Below, in pieces: positions 1-7,010 of a stretch of 22,991 nt of DNA. Below the pieces are notes generated by a model, which saw only the letters and a program-made list of their open reading frames with translations, was not told the DNA's origin and searched no databases. A program made the translations under genes and the position numbers. Source of the DNA: JBIOHJ01 sp044448905 (lineage in GTDB: Bacteria; Bacteroidota; Bacteroidia; AKYH767-A; OLB10); NCBI GenBank assembly GCA_044448905.1, contig JBIOHJ010000042.1, positions 1 to 22,991 on the forward strand, in the 5' to 3' direction. How positions within the stretch are numbered: position 1 is the stretch's first letter; every line of letters starts with the position of its first letter.

Positions 1-552
1 AATATCATCGCTCACAGTTGTTTTAATAAAACGGCAATTCATAAATTCTGCAAGCGATTTTGCATGCTCAGTATTTTGACAGGCAATTGTTAAGTAAGAA
101 AGTTTTTCCATCGCCACTTCTTCGGCATGACACGGACCGGTAATAACACCTATTTTATCAACCGGGATTTTATATTTCCGGTTCATGAAATCACCCACTA
201 TCATCAAATCATCAGGAACAATTCCTTTGATGGCCGAAAAAATTATTTTGTCTTTTAAATCAGCCGGAGAAATTTTACTCAGCGTTCCTTTCAGAAAAGC
301 GGAAGGCACTGCTAAAATAATAATAGAAGCATTTTTCAAAACACTTTTTAAATCATCCGAAACAAAAACTTTTTTTAAATCAAATTCAACATCGCTCAGG
401 TAGGTGGGGTTATGTTTGAATTTCTTTATAAAATCAACGGTATCTTTTTTTCGAACCCACCAGTTGATGCTGTCGCAGTTGACCGAAAGAATTTTTACAA
501 TAGCCGTTGCCCAGCTTCCGCCACCTATGATTGCAATGGAATGTTTTTTCAT
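1..552 (-). CDS. gpsA: NAD(P)-dependent glycerol-3-phosphate dehydrogenase, N-terminal part (partial at left edge)
   Basis: Reading the minus strand from ATG at 552 gives 184 open codons up to the window edge, so the C-terminal part of the gene is missing. GpsA reduces dihydroxyacetone phosphate to sn-glycerol 3-phosphate in the cytoplasm, the entry step for membrane glycerolipids. Visible landmarks are the Rossmann dinucleotide loop IIGGGSWATA at about residues 8-17, the LAVPSAFL strand, the SAIKGIVPD segment that carries the family lysine, and the GPCHAEEVAM loop. This wording is typical of Bacteroidota GpsA. A weak -7-like element, TAACTTGCG, lies about 17 nt upstream. The gene faces away from the 21-bp repeat array at 636-866. 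Identification is firm; only the missing C-terminus prevents a check on full length. Confidence 0.93.
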   Translation of the reverse strand, partial: MKKHSIAIIGGGSWATAIVKILSVNCDSINWWVRKKDTVDFIKKFKHNPTYLSDVEFDLKKVFVSDDLKSVLKNASIIILAVPSAFLKGTLSKISPADLKDKIIFSAIKGIVPDDLMIVGDFMNRKYKIPVDKIGVITGPCHAEEVAMEKLSYLTIACQNTEHAKSLAEFMNCRFIKTTVSDDI

Positions 553-568
553 CCGAAATGGAAAGGCG

Positions 569-575
569 CAAGTTA
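569..575 (-). promoter_or_regulatory. Possible -7 element for gpsA
   Basis: On the minus strand TAACTTG, followed by CG, resembles TAnnTTTG with one T missing and sits 17 nt before the gpsA ATG, the spacing seen at other genes here. The match is imperfect and no clear -33 TTTG was found, so this is tentative. Confidence 0.3.
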
Positions 576-635
576 CAATTTTAATGTTTTTTAAGACTTG
601 GTAATCTCACCTGGCAGGTGGAAAGAATTTACCAA

Positions 636-866
636 TTGCGTTTACGGCTCACCCGGTTGCGGAAATCATTTTCCCGTTTGCGGAAATCATTCACTCCATT
701 GCGTGCATCTTTTCCGCGGTTGCGAAAACGGTTCACGCATTTGCGAAAATCATTTTATAGGTTGCGCATAAAGCCCACGCGGCTGCGTGGACAAATTCAT
801 AGCCTGCGTGGCTCATCCACGCGGTTGCGTGGAGCATTTTATACGTTGCGTGGACCGTCCACGCAA
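636..866. repeat. Eleven tandem copies of a 21-bp degenerate repeat beginning (T/C)TGCG
   Basis: The array is exactly 231 bp, 11 x 21, with no indels. Every unit begins TTGCG except the eighth and ninth, which begin CTGCG. Units 2, 3, 5 and 6 continue GAAA or AAAA, units 8-11 continue TGGA or TGGC, and the ends of units alternate between an ATTTTATA-like and a CCACGCGG-like form, giving a partial 42-bp super-period. Because 21 is a multiple of three, stop-free frames stay open on both strands. The plus frame started by GTG at 618 reads 88 residues of heptads with consensus LRKSF(S/T)R, basic in the first half and LRG in the second. Whether it is translated is unknown; it may be a by-product of the repeat. 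Confidence 0.85.
846..866. repeat. Perfect 21-nt palindrome in the last array unit
   Basis: TTGCGTGGAC (846-855) and GTCCACGCAA (857-866) are exact reverse complements around a single C. Related stem-loops CCACGC-N4-GCGTGG occur at 775-790 and 817-832, spanning junctions between units. These could be hairpins or protein-binding sites; no function can be assigned from sequence alone. Confidence 0.75.
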
Positions 867-1035
867 ACCCTGAAAAACATATAAAATATTGATAATCAAT
901 ATAAATTAATTTCAAAATTCAAAAATCAAATGAAAATTATCCCCAAACGGGTTTCAGTGCTCTTTGGGGGTAAAGTGCATGAAAACATGAGTTGGAGTGA
1001 AGTTTTCCCGGGAATTGACGGGTAGGTTTTTTGTT

Positions 1036-1043
1036 TAGATTTG
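1036..1043 (+). promoter_or_regulatory. -7 element for the T9SS protein gene
   Basis: TAGATTTG fits the Bacteroidota -7 consensus TAnnTTTG. It ends only 4 nt before the ATG at 1048, with AAGG between, so the transcript would have almost no leader. A TTG at 1015-1017 lies 18 bp upstream and could serve as the -33 element. Confidence 0.5.
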
Positions 1044-1047
1044 AAGG

Positions 1048-2694
1048 ATGAAAGGGGTTTTGGTTTTTATGGGATGGTGGATGTTGATGGTTGATTTTGC
1101 TTTTGCACAAGTTGCTCCTGCTATTCAGTGGCAGAATACGATTGGGGGAAGCGATGAGGACTGGCTTTATTCAATTCAGCAGACCACTGATGGAGGGTAT
1201 ATACTTGGTGGATTTTCAGAATCAAACATTTCAGGCGATAAAACGGAAAACTGTATTGGAAATGATGATTACTGGATTGTAAAAACCGATACAGCGGGAA
1301 ATATTCAGTGGCAAAATACTATAGGGGGAAGTAACCATGATTATATGCAATTCATTCAACAAACTGCTGACGGTGGATATATACTTGGTGGAACATCCGG
1401 TTCAAACATTTCAGGTGATAAAACGGAAAACAGCATAGGGGGATGGGATTACTGGATTGTGAAAATCGATGCAGTGGGAAATATTCAGTGGCAAAACACC
1501 ATCGGGGGAAGCAATTATGATTGGCTTTATTCCATTCAGCAAACCGCTGACGGGGGATTTATTTTTGGCGGAGAATCCAATTCAAACATTTCAGGCGATA
1601 AAACGGAAAACAACATTGGATCGTTTGATTACTGGATTGTAAAAACCGATCCTTTGGGAAACATTCAATGGCAGAATACCATAGGGGGAAATTTTTCGGA
1701 TAAACTAAATTCTATTAGGCAAACCGCGGACGGGGGATATATCCTTGGCGGACCTTCTTCATCAAGCATTTCTGGCGATAAAACGGAAAATACCATAGGA
1801 GGAACAGGAGCCAAGGATTACTGGATTGTGAAAACAGATTCAACTGGAAACATCCTGTGGCAGAATACCATTGGGGGGAATGATGAAGATTGGCTCTATT
1901 CTATTCAGCAAACCACGGACGGGGGATATATCCTTGGCGGATCGTCCATTTCAAACATTTCAGGCGATAAAACGGAAAACAATTGGGATACTACATTAAT
2001 AACTGTTGATTATTGGATTGTAAAAACCGATTCTTCAGGCAACATTCAATGGCAGAATACGATTGGGGGAGGATTAGATGATTGGCTTACTTCTATTCAA
2101 CAAACTGCTGACGGGGGATATATCCTTGGCGGATTTTCCAATTCAAACATTTCAGGCGATAAAACAGAAAATAGTATGGGCGGAGATGATTATTGGATTG
2201 TGAAAACCGATACAGCAGGAAACATTCAATGGCAAAGCACTATTGGAGGAAGTAATCATGATAGTTTTTGGTCCATACAGCAAACCGCTGACGGAGGATA
2301 TATACTTAGCGGACATTCCCGGTCAATTACATCAGGCGATAAAACGGAAAATAACGTAGATACAATTCCACCTTATTCAAATGATTACTGGCTTGTCAAA
2401 CTTTTCCCGGATACAATTACAGGAATAACCCAATATCAAAACCAAACATCCAATTTCCAAATCTTCCCCAACCCCACCACAAATGAATTTCATCTCGCCT
2501 TGGGCGAGACCAATTTTCAAAAAGGTGATATAATCCGCTTAACCGATGCGTTAGGCAACACACTTTTCACAAAAACAGTTGCAGTACCAACTTTGAACTT
2601 TAAGCTTCAAACTTTAAACTACGCCCCCGGAATTTATTTTGTTGAAATTATAACCGGGAAAGAAAAACTGGTGAGGAAAGTGGTGAAGTATTAG
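1048..2694 (+). CDS. Secreted beta-propeller-repeat protein with type IX secretion C-terminal domain
   Basis: The 548-residue product is predicted to cross the inner membrane by Sec and the outer membrane by the type IX secretion system. Residues 1-20 form a signal peptide, with a likely cut after AFA. Residues 26 to about 452 are seven near-identical repeats of 60-64 residues. Each contains IQWQNTIGG, then Q(T)ADGGYILGG, SNISGDKTEN and DYWIVK, the pattern of proteins that fold as seven-bladed propellers. Residues about 467-548 are a sorting domain beginning NFQIFPNPT and ending KLVRKVVKY. No catalytic motif was seen, so the exact role (surface display or binding) is unknown. The stop lies 2 bp from the stop of the convergent peptidase gene. 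Confidence 0.85.
   Translation: MKGVLVFMGWWMLMVDFAFAQVAPAIQWQNTIGGSDEDWLYSIQQTTDGGYILGGFSESNISGDKTENCIGNDDYWIVKTDTAGNIQWQNTIGGSNHDYMQFIQQTADGGYILGGTSGSNISGDKTENSIGGWDYWIVKIDAVGNIQWQNTIGGSNYDWLYSIQQTADGGFIFGGESNSNISGDKTENNIGSFDYWIVKTDPLGNIQWQNTIGGNFSDKLNSIRQTADGGYILGGPSSSSISGDKTENTIGGTGAKDYWIVKTDSTGNILWQNTIGGNDEDWLYSIQQTTDGGYILGGSSISNISGDKTENNWDTTLITVDYWIVKTDSSGNIQWQNTIGGGLDDWLTSIQQTADGGYILGGFSNSNISGDKTENSMGGDDYWIVKTDTAGNIQWQSTIGGSNHDSFWSIQQTADGGYILSGHSRSITSGDKTENNVDTIPPYSNDYWLVKLFPDTITGITQYQNQTSNFQIFPNPTTNEFHLALGETNFQKGDIIRLTDALGNTLFTKTVAVPTLNFKLQTLNYAPGIYFVEIITGKEKLVRKVVKY
1123..2412 (+). repeat. Seven in-gene tandem repeats, mostly 180 bp
   Basis: Repeat starts (the codon for I of IQWQ or ILWQ) fall at 1123, 1303, 1483, 1663, 1852, 2044 and 2224, so spacings are 180, 180, 180, 189, 192 and 180 bp. 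The longer units hold small insertions just before the DYWIVK strand. Several blocks are almost identical in DNA as well as protein, for example TCAAACATTTCAGGCGATAA. This suggests recent duplication or ongoing gene conversion. Confidence 0.9.
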
Positions 2695-2696
2695 TT

Positions 2697-4403
2697 TTAA
2701 AACGTCACCTGCGCATCCACTGTTTCATTACCGCGTTTAACCTTTACGGTAGCGGTATCGCCTTTTTCAAATTTTCCGAGCGCTTTCATATAGCTCATCA
2801 TATCGAGCACTTTGTTTTCGCCAAGCTGAATTACAATGTCACCGGCTTTTAGCCCTGCTTTGCTGGCAGGCTTTCCATCGCTTACACCGTCAATGCGCAT
2901 GCCCTCGCCTTCAAAAGCATAATCGGGTACTACGCCAAGTGTAACTTTAAAGCGGGGAGTTTCTGAGTTATCGGAATCTTTTGTTTTTGTAAAAGCTAAT
3001 TTTTCTTTTCCGTTTAGTTGGTGAATGATTGAGAGAATAATTTTCATTACTGAAATTTCGCCCTGGTAATTTATTTTATCCTCATCATCGCTTGGCTTAT
3101 GATAATCGGGGTGTGAGCCGGTAAAAAAATGTAATACAGGAATATCGGATAAATAAAAGGAGGTATGGTCGGACGGGCCAACACCTGATTCTGATTCTTT
3201 AATTTTTACCGAGTCAATATTTATTTTTTCAATTACCTCTTTCCATGCCGGTGAAGTTCCCGCACCGAGAACCTGCAGCGTGCGTTCATCTTTTTTCAAC
3301 CGCCCCACCATATCCATATTCATCATGTAATTGACGGTTTTTAAATCAATGGTCGGATGTTTTACAAAATAATTGGAACCGAGCAATCCTTTTTCCTCTC
3401 CAGAAAATGCGATGAATAAATAATTATTCGATTTGTCGGTTGAATTTTTTAGAGTGCGTGCAAGTTCTATCAACGCAGCGCTGCCGCTGGCATTATCATC
3501 AGCGCCATTATGAATTGCGGGCTCACCACGGTAAAGCGAACCATCATCACCATAGCCCAAATGGTCGAAGTGAGCGCCAATCACAATTGTTGCAGCGGCA
3601 TTATTATCAAGGTAGCCAATTACATTATGCCCGGTTGCTTCAACTTTTTTCAGCTCAACTGAAATTTCTGCTTTTGGCTTTGTTCCATCCATCAAAAGTT
3701 TATATGCCATGCTTTTGGCAAAAACTACAGGAACAGAAGAAGGCGTAATTTTATTTTTGTATTCCGCCTTCGGGTCTTCGGTGTCTTTATCTGAGTTTAC
3801 AAAAATTACCGCTAAAGCACCTTTCTCAATTGCTTTCTCAATTTTCGTTCTCACATCAGCAAACTCTGCATACTTTGAATGAGGTGTTGAACCATCTGGT
3901 GAAGAAAGCTCCATCATCACAATTTTTCCTTTAACATCACGGTTGCGATAATCATCGTAATCTAACGTTGGGGCGGTAATGCCATATTTTACATTTACCA
4001 CATCACCGGTTACGGTCGCATTAGCTGAATATGGAAGAGGGAAAAAATCTTCACCGGGTTTGAATTTTTTTTCATTCAATTTCAAAGATGTTTTTTCTCC
4101 GATGACGGTTTCTTTTGTGAATGGAAAAGGCTGCAGGTAACCATTCTCGCCTTTTGGCTTCAAACCAATTTCTTTAAATTGCGATGTAATGTAATCATAA
4201 GATAGCTGTTCGCCTTTCGTTCCGGTTTCGCGTCCCTCAAATTTATCGGAAGCCAACGTGGCAATATGATTTTTTAAATTAATTGTTGTAAGCTTCTCGT
4301 TAAGAAAAGGTGTGTCATCAATAACTCCATCAGTTACGTTTTGGGACTGACAGGATAAAACGCACAAAAAAGGTAAGAGAAATAAGTACAGATGTTTTTT
4401 CAT
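2697..4403 (-). CDS. M28-family metallopeptidase lipoprotein with PA-like and PDZ domains
   Basis: A predicted zinc aminopeptidase of 568 residues anchored as a lipoprotein. I start it at ATG 4403 because the protein then opens with a signal peptide and lipobox (VLSC, Cys18); an upstream in-frame ATG at 4457 would overlap the promoter. A PA-like insert spans about 120-255 and the M28 domain about 257-465. Zinc ligands are visible as His278 (AHFDH), Asp302 (GADDN), Glu336/337 (SGEEKG), Asp364 (MDMVGR) and His435 (DYHKPSDD). A PDZ domain, with ASKAGLKAGD, fills about 495-568. It probably trims peptides in the periplasm or at the cell surface. A PDZ domain after M28 is known in Bacteroidota homologues; the substrate is not predictable. 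It looks complete. Confidence 0.9.
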   Translation of the reverse strand: MKKHLYLFLLPFLCVLSCQSQNVTDGVIDDTPFLNEKLTTINLKNHIATLASDKFEGRETGTKGEQLSYDYITSQFKEIGLKPKGENGYLQPFPFTKETVIGEKTSLKLNEKKFKPGEDFFPLPYSANATVTGDVVNVKYGITAPTLDYDDYRNRDVKGKIVMMELSSPDGSTPHSKYAEFADVRTKIEKAIEKGALAVIFVNSDKDTEDPKAEYKNKITPSSVPVVFAKSMAYKLLMDGTKPKAEISVELKKVEATGHNVIGYLDNNAAATIVIGAHFDHLGYGDDGSLYRGEPAIHNGADDNASGSAALIELARTLKNSTDKSNNYLFIAFSGEEKGLLGSNYFVKHPTIDLKTVNYMMNMDMVGRLKKDERTLQVLGAGTSPAWKEVIEKINIDSVKIKESESGVGPSDHTSFYLSDIPVLHFFTGSHPDYHKPSDDEDKINYQGEISVMKIILSIIHQLNGKEKLAFTKTKDSDNSETPRFKVTLGVVPDYAFEGEGMRIDGVSDGKPASKAGLKAGDIVIQLGENKVLDMMSYMKALGKFEKGDTATVKVKRGNETVDAQVTF

Positions 4404-4424
4404 TTTACTTTTATTTAAGGGGTG

Positions 4425-4432
4425 CAAAAATA
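4425..4432 (-). promoter_or_regulatory. -7 element for the M28 peptidase gene
   Basis: On the minus strand TATTTTTG matches TAnnTTTG and ends 21 nt before the ATG at 4403. This supports the shorter start for the peptidase, since the longer reading would put the promoter inside the gene. Confidence 0.55.
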
Positions 4433-4480
4433 GGAATTGAAGCACAGTAAAAACCATGAAGATTTAAATTGACTGAAAAA

Positions 4481-5650
4481 TTACAATTTCATTTTTTCGC
4501 GCCATTGCTCATTGAAAGATTTTTTCGCGGGCTCATATGTATTGCGTAATCCCTTTTCCGACCTATTAAAAATTGAATTTACAAAAAATCCATATGTATT
4601 AATTCCTTTCAGCAAAACCGGTGAGCGTTTGAGCATAGCTTTTTTCCAGAAAAAATAAAACCATTTGTCGGATTTCGATTTCAATTGTTTTTCGACAGCC
4701 AGTTTTCTTGTATGTAAAATTATTTTTGTGAAATCAATTTTAACCGGGCAAATGCTGCTGCTGAATCCATCCAATAATTGCGAGTCGGATAAATGAAAAT
4801 TTGAATTAAAATCACTTCGGTAGGCAAGCATAGTTGTAAGTAATTGGTTAGAATATCCTCCATTTTCTCCATCAGTCATTCGGTAAACAGAATCAGTATA
4901 CCTGCACGCACCACTCCCGATACACAATAGGCCTTGCCTTGCTATTTCGTCATTTAAAACTTTTGACCGCCCGTTATCAACCAGAATAACATAAATATCC
5001 TCTGTATAATTTCCTCCCTCGTTTATCGCGGGCCCGGTAATGATTTGATTTAAGCAGGTAAGGGGTGTTTGAAACTGATAAACCGATTGTAAATGCAAGA
5101 ACAAATCAAAGTCACTTACCAAAGGCAGCATCTTGTCAATACCGGCAAGAATAATTTTTGATTCGCAGGCCATAAACTCTTTTTCGGGATTCATAATGCA
5201 AACTGCACCCGGGTTGGCAGCTAAAAAATCGGCTTCCGCAATTGCTGAGTTATATCTTCCTGTTTTTTGTGCTGAAGAAAAAATATCACTTATTGAACAT
5301 TCTTTTACCAGGTTTCCGGGGTTTACCGGTAAATAAACGGCTGCAGGGTTTTTTACCAGCTTTTTTATTTCAGTTGCAGCTTCATTCGTATCCTGTGCCC
5401 AGATTATTTTTCCTCCGCGTTTAATAAAGTTGGCTTCAAATTCAATAAGGTATTTATCGAGATTCTCAATAGCTCGCCATCTTATTATAGAGGCAAGATT
5501 ACAAACGGTCTCTACATCTGAAAATTGTTTTTGATTTTTTTGAAGTTCTGAAAAATAATCAATAGCCTCGTCTTGTTTTTTTTTACGGGCTTCGGGTTTA
5601 TTTACAAAAGCACCAATAGCGTTTTCAAAAATCCGCTCTTTCTCATTCAT
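4481..5650 (-). CDS. LutB/LldF-like LUD-domain protein with degenerate iron-sulfur motifs
   Basis: A 389-residue protein resembling LutB, the LUD plus ferredoxin-like subunit of lactate-oxidising LutABC. I use ATG 5650; TTG three codons earlier is less likely. A helical N-terminus (SDVETVCNLASIIRWRAIEN) leads to a LUD region with GKIIWAQDTNEA, AEADFLAANPGAV, GIDKMLP and DNGRSK. The ferredoxin-like part is altered. The usual CxxCxxCxxxCP is CIGSGACRYTDS, keeping Cys243 and Cys249 while Ser246 and Asp253 replace the others. The second motif keeps only Cys301 (ICPVKID), with Asp294 and Ser297 in cysteine positions. It therefore probably cannot hold two [4Fe-4S] clusters. No lutA or lutC gene is adjacent. 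It may be a cluster-free paralogue with another role; LUD membership is well supported. Confidence 0.75.
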   Translation of the reverse strand: MNEKERIFENAIGAFVNKPEARKKKQDEAIDYFSELQKNQKQFSDVETVCNLASIIRWRAIENLDKYLIEFEANFIKRGGKIIWAQDTNEAATEIKKLVKNPAAVYLPVNPGNLVKECSISDIFSSAQKTGRYNSAIAEADFLAANPGAVCIMNPEKEFMACESKIILAGIDKMLPLVSDFDLFLHLQSVYQFQTPLTCLNQIITGPAINEGGNYTEDIYVILVDNGRSKVLNDEIARQGLLCIGSGACRYTDSVYRMTDGENGGYSNQLLTTMLAYRSDFNSNFHLSDSQLLDGFSSSICPVKIDFTKIILHTRKLAVEKQLKSKSDKWFYFFWKKAMLKRSPVLLKGINTYGFFVNSIFNRSEKGLRNTYEPAKKSFNEQWREKMKL

Positions 5651-5669
5651 AACTTTCAATGACTGACGA

Positions 5670-5677
5670 CAAAATTA
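5670..5677 (-). promoter_or_regulatory. -7 element for the LUD protein gene
   Basis: Minus-strand TAATTTTG matches TAnnTTTG and ends about 20 nt before the ATG at 5650. It is divergent from the panC promoter at 5743-5750. Confidence 0.55.
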
Positions 5678-5742
5678 TACATTCAGAAAAATTTTGCAGG
5701 AAAAATGTTTATGTAATCTCTTAAACCTGTGTGTCTATAATA

Positions 5743-5750
5743 TATATTCG
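5743..5750 (+). promoter_or_regulatory. -7-like element for panC
   Basis: TATATTCG resembles the TAnnTTCG form found at other genes in this window and lies 25 nt before the GTG at 5776. Its position argues against starting panC at GTG 5731, which would place the promoter inside the coding region. Confidence 0.45.
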
Positions 5751-5775
5751 CCCGAATTACACAATAAAAGTAATT

Positions 5776-6621
5776 GTGAAAATATTTAAAACGATAGAGG
5801 ATCTGCAGGAAGAATTAAATCTTCAGCGTCAAAGAAAAACATCAATCGGGTTTGTTCCGACCATGGGGGCATTGCACGATGGGCATCTTTCATTAATACA
5901 AAGAAGCCTTCGGGAAAACCCTATTACAGTTTGCAGCATTTTTGTCAACCAAACACAGTTTAATAGTGCTGCTGATTTTTCTAATTATCCACGCACCGAA
6001 GACACCGATATCGGATTGCTGGAAAAAACAGGATGCAATTTTATTTTTATTCCTTCGCATAACGAAATGTATCCTACCGGAAAGCTGCTCGATATAAATT
6101 TTGGAATTTTAGAAACCACTATGGAAGGCGTTTTTCGTCCTGGACATTTTAAAGGAGTTGCTACTGTTGTGAAAAAGTTTTTTGATATTATACAGCCGGA
6201 TGCTGCATATTTTGGTGAAAAAGATTTTCAGCAATTGGTGGTTATTAACAATATGACAAAACAATTTGAAATGAATGTGCGGATAATCGGCTGCGAAACA
6301 ATACGTGAAGTGGACGGACTTGCTATGAGTTCAAGAAATATTCATCTTACCGAAATGGAAAGAGAAAAAGCAAATGAAATTTACCACACATTATTATTTG
6401 CCCGTGAGCTTTATGATAAGAAAATGCCGGCTGAGAAAATAAAAGAACAAATTATTAATCGAATAAAAACAAAAACTCCGTTTACAATTCAATATTTCGA
6501 AATTGTACATTCCGAAACCATGCAGCCGCTTCACGAAAATGATTATACGGTTCCTGTTCACGGATGTATTGCCGTGCTCACTTCAAAAACCCGTCTGATT
6601 GATAACATTTCACTCACCTGA
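5776..6621 (+). CDS. panC: Pantothenate synthetase (pantoate--beta-alanine ligase)
   Basis: PanC joins pantoate and beta-alanine using ATP, through a pantoyl-adenylate, in the last step of pantothenate (coenzyme A precursor) synthesis in the cytoplasm. I choose GTG 5776, giving 281 residues, the usual family length and an N-terminus reading (M)KIFKTIEDLQ. A longer frame from GTG 5731 would add 15 unlike residues. Seen in order are PTMGALHDGH with the HxGH nucleotide-binding histidines at 34 and 37, SIFVNQTQFN, the RPGHFKGVATVV loop, YFGEKDFQQ and the MSSRN signature. panD follows 35 bp downstream and supplies the beta-alanine, so both substrate routes are linked in one locus. Identification is very firm. 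Confidence 0.96.
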   Translation: MKIFKTIEDLQEELNLQRQRKTSIGFVPTMGALHDGHLSLIQRSLRENPITVCSIFVNQTQFNSAADFSNYPRTEDTDIGLLEKTGCNFIFIPSHNEMYPTGKLLDINFGILETTMEGVFRPGHFKGVATVVKKFFDIIQPDAAYFGEKDFQQLVVINNMTKQFEMNVRIIGCETIREVDGLAMSSRNIHLTEMEREKANEIYHTLLFARELYDKKMPAEKIKEQIINRIKTKTPFTIQYFEIVHSETMQPLHENDYTVPVHGCIAVLTSKTRLIDNISLT

Positions 6622-6641
6622 AAATGCATTTTGATTTTACT

Positions 6642-6649
6642 TAATTTTG
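6642..6649 (+). promoter_or_regulatory. -7 element in front of panD
   Basis: TAATTTTG matches TAnnTTTG and ends 7 nt before the panD ATG, in the 35-bp panC-panD gap. It could give panD and the following genes a transcript independent of panC, with a very short leader. Confidence 0.45.
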
Positions 6650-6656
6650 CACGCTT

Positions 6657-7010
6657 ATGAATATACAGGTATTAAAATCAAAAATTCATGGGGCTAAAGT
6701 AACCCAGGCAGAGCTGCATTATAAAGGAAGCATTACCATTGATGAAGATTTAATGGATGCTTCCAATCTTATCGAAAATGAACTTGTACAAGTTCTTAAT
6801 ATTAATAATGGTGTGCGGTTTACTACCTATGTTATAAAAGGGGAGCGCAAAAGCGGAGTTATTTGTTTGAATGGACCTGCTGCGAGGCTTGCACAGGTTG
6901 GCGATTTTGTAATTATACTTTCTTATGCAATAATGGACTTTGAAGAAGCAAAAAAATTTAAGCCTTGGCTGATTTTTCCGGATAGCAATAATCGTTTGCC
7001 AAAATCTTGA
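6657..7010 (+). CDS. panD: Aspartate 1-decarboxylase proenzyme
   Basis: PanD decarboxylates L-aspartate to beta-alanine for pantothenate synthesis. The 117-residue product has the usual length. The self-cleavage site is visible as YKGS, with Gly24-Ser25; in this family Ser25 becomes the catalytic pyruvoyl group after processing. Lys9, Arg54 and Tyr58 sit at the positions expected for active-site residues, and LNGPAARLAQVGD is the conserved C-terminal stretch. The stop TGA overlaps the TTG start of the next gene by 4 bp (TTGA, 7007-7010), suggesting translational coupling to the flippase-like protein. Identification is very firm. Confidence 0.96.
   Translation: MNIQVLKSKIHGAKVTQAELHYKGSITIDEDLMDASNLIENELVQVLNINNGVRFTTYVIKGERKSGVICLNGPAARLAQVGDFVIILSYAIMDFEEAKKFKPWLIFPDSNNRLPKS

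Larger units (their letters stand above)
553..1047. other. Divergent intergenic region holding the repeat array, palindromes and a possible small ORF
   Basis: This 495-bp spacer separates gpsA (leftward) from the T9SS protein gene (rightward). From left to right it holds a 13-nt palindrome CACCTG-G-CAGGTG (608-620), the 21-bp tandem array (636-866), a 17-nt palindrome ATATTGAT-A-ATCAATAT (886-902), a 31-codon ATG-started ORF (930-1025), an inverted repeat CCCCAAA/TTTGGGG (941-947 with 963-969), and the -7 element of the downstream gene (1036-1043). No conventional gene was recognised. Confidence 0.7.

Noticed and set aside
185..604. Plus-strand open frames at the left edge
   Set aside because: They lie antisense to gpsA, whose minus-strand reading has clear family motifs.
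636..866. CRISPR array
   Set aside because: Units are 21 bp back to back with no unique spacers, the shared core is only about 5 bp, and no cas gene is near.
733..915. Minus-strand open frame with HATAW-type heptads across the repeat array
   Set aside because: It has no credible start context and exists only because 21 bp is a multiple of three, so several frames through the array stay open. It is treated as a by-product of the repeat.
4404..4457. N-terminal extension of the M28 peptidase starting at 4457
   Set aside because: The extra 18 residues would precede a perfect lipoprotein signal and would include the -7 element at 4425-4432.
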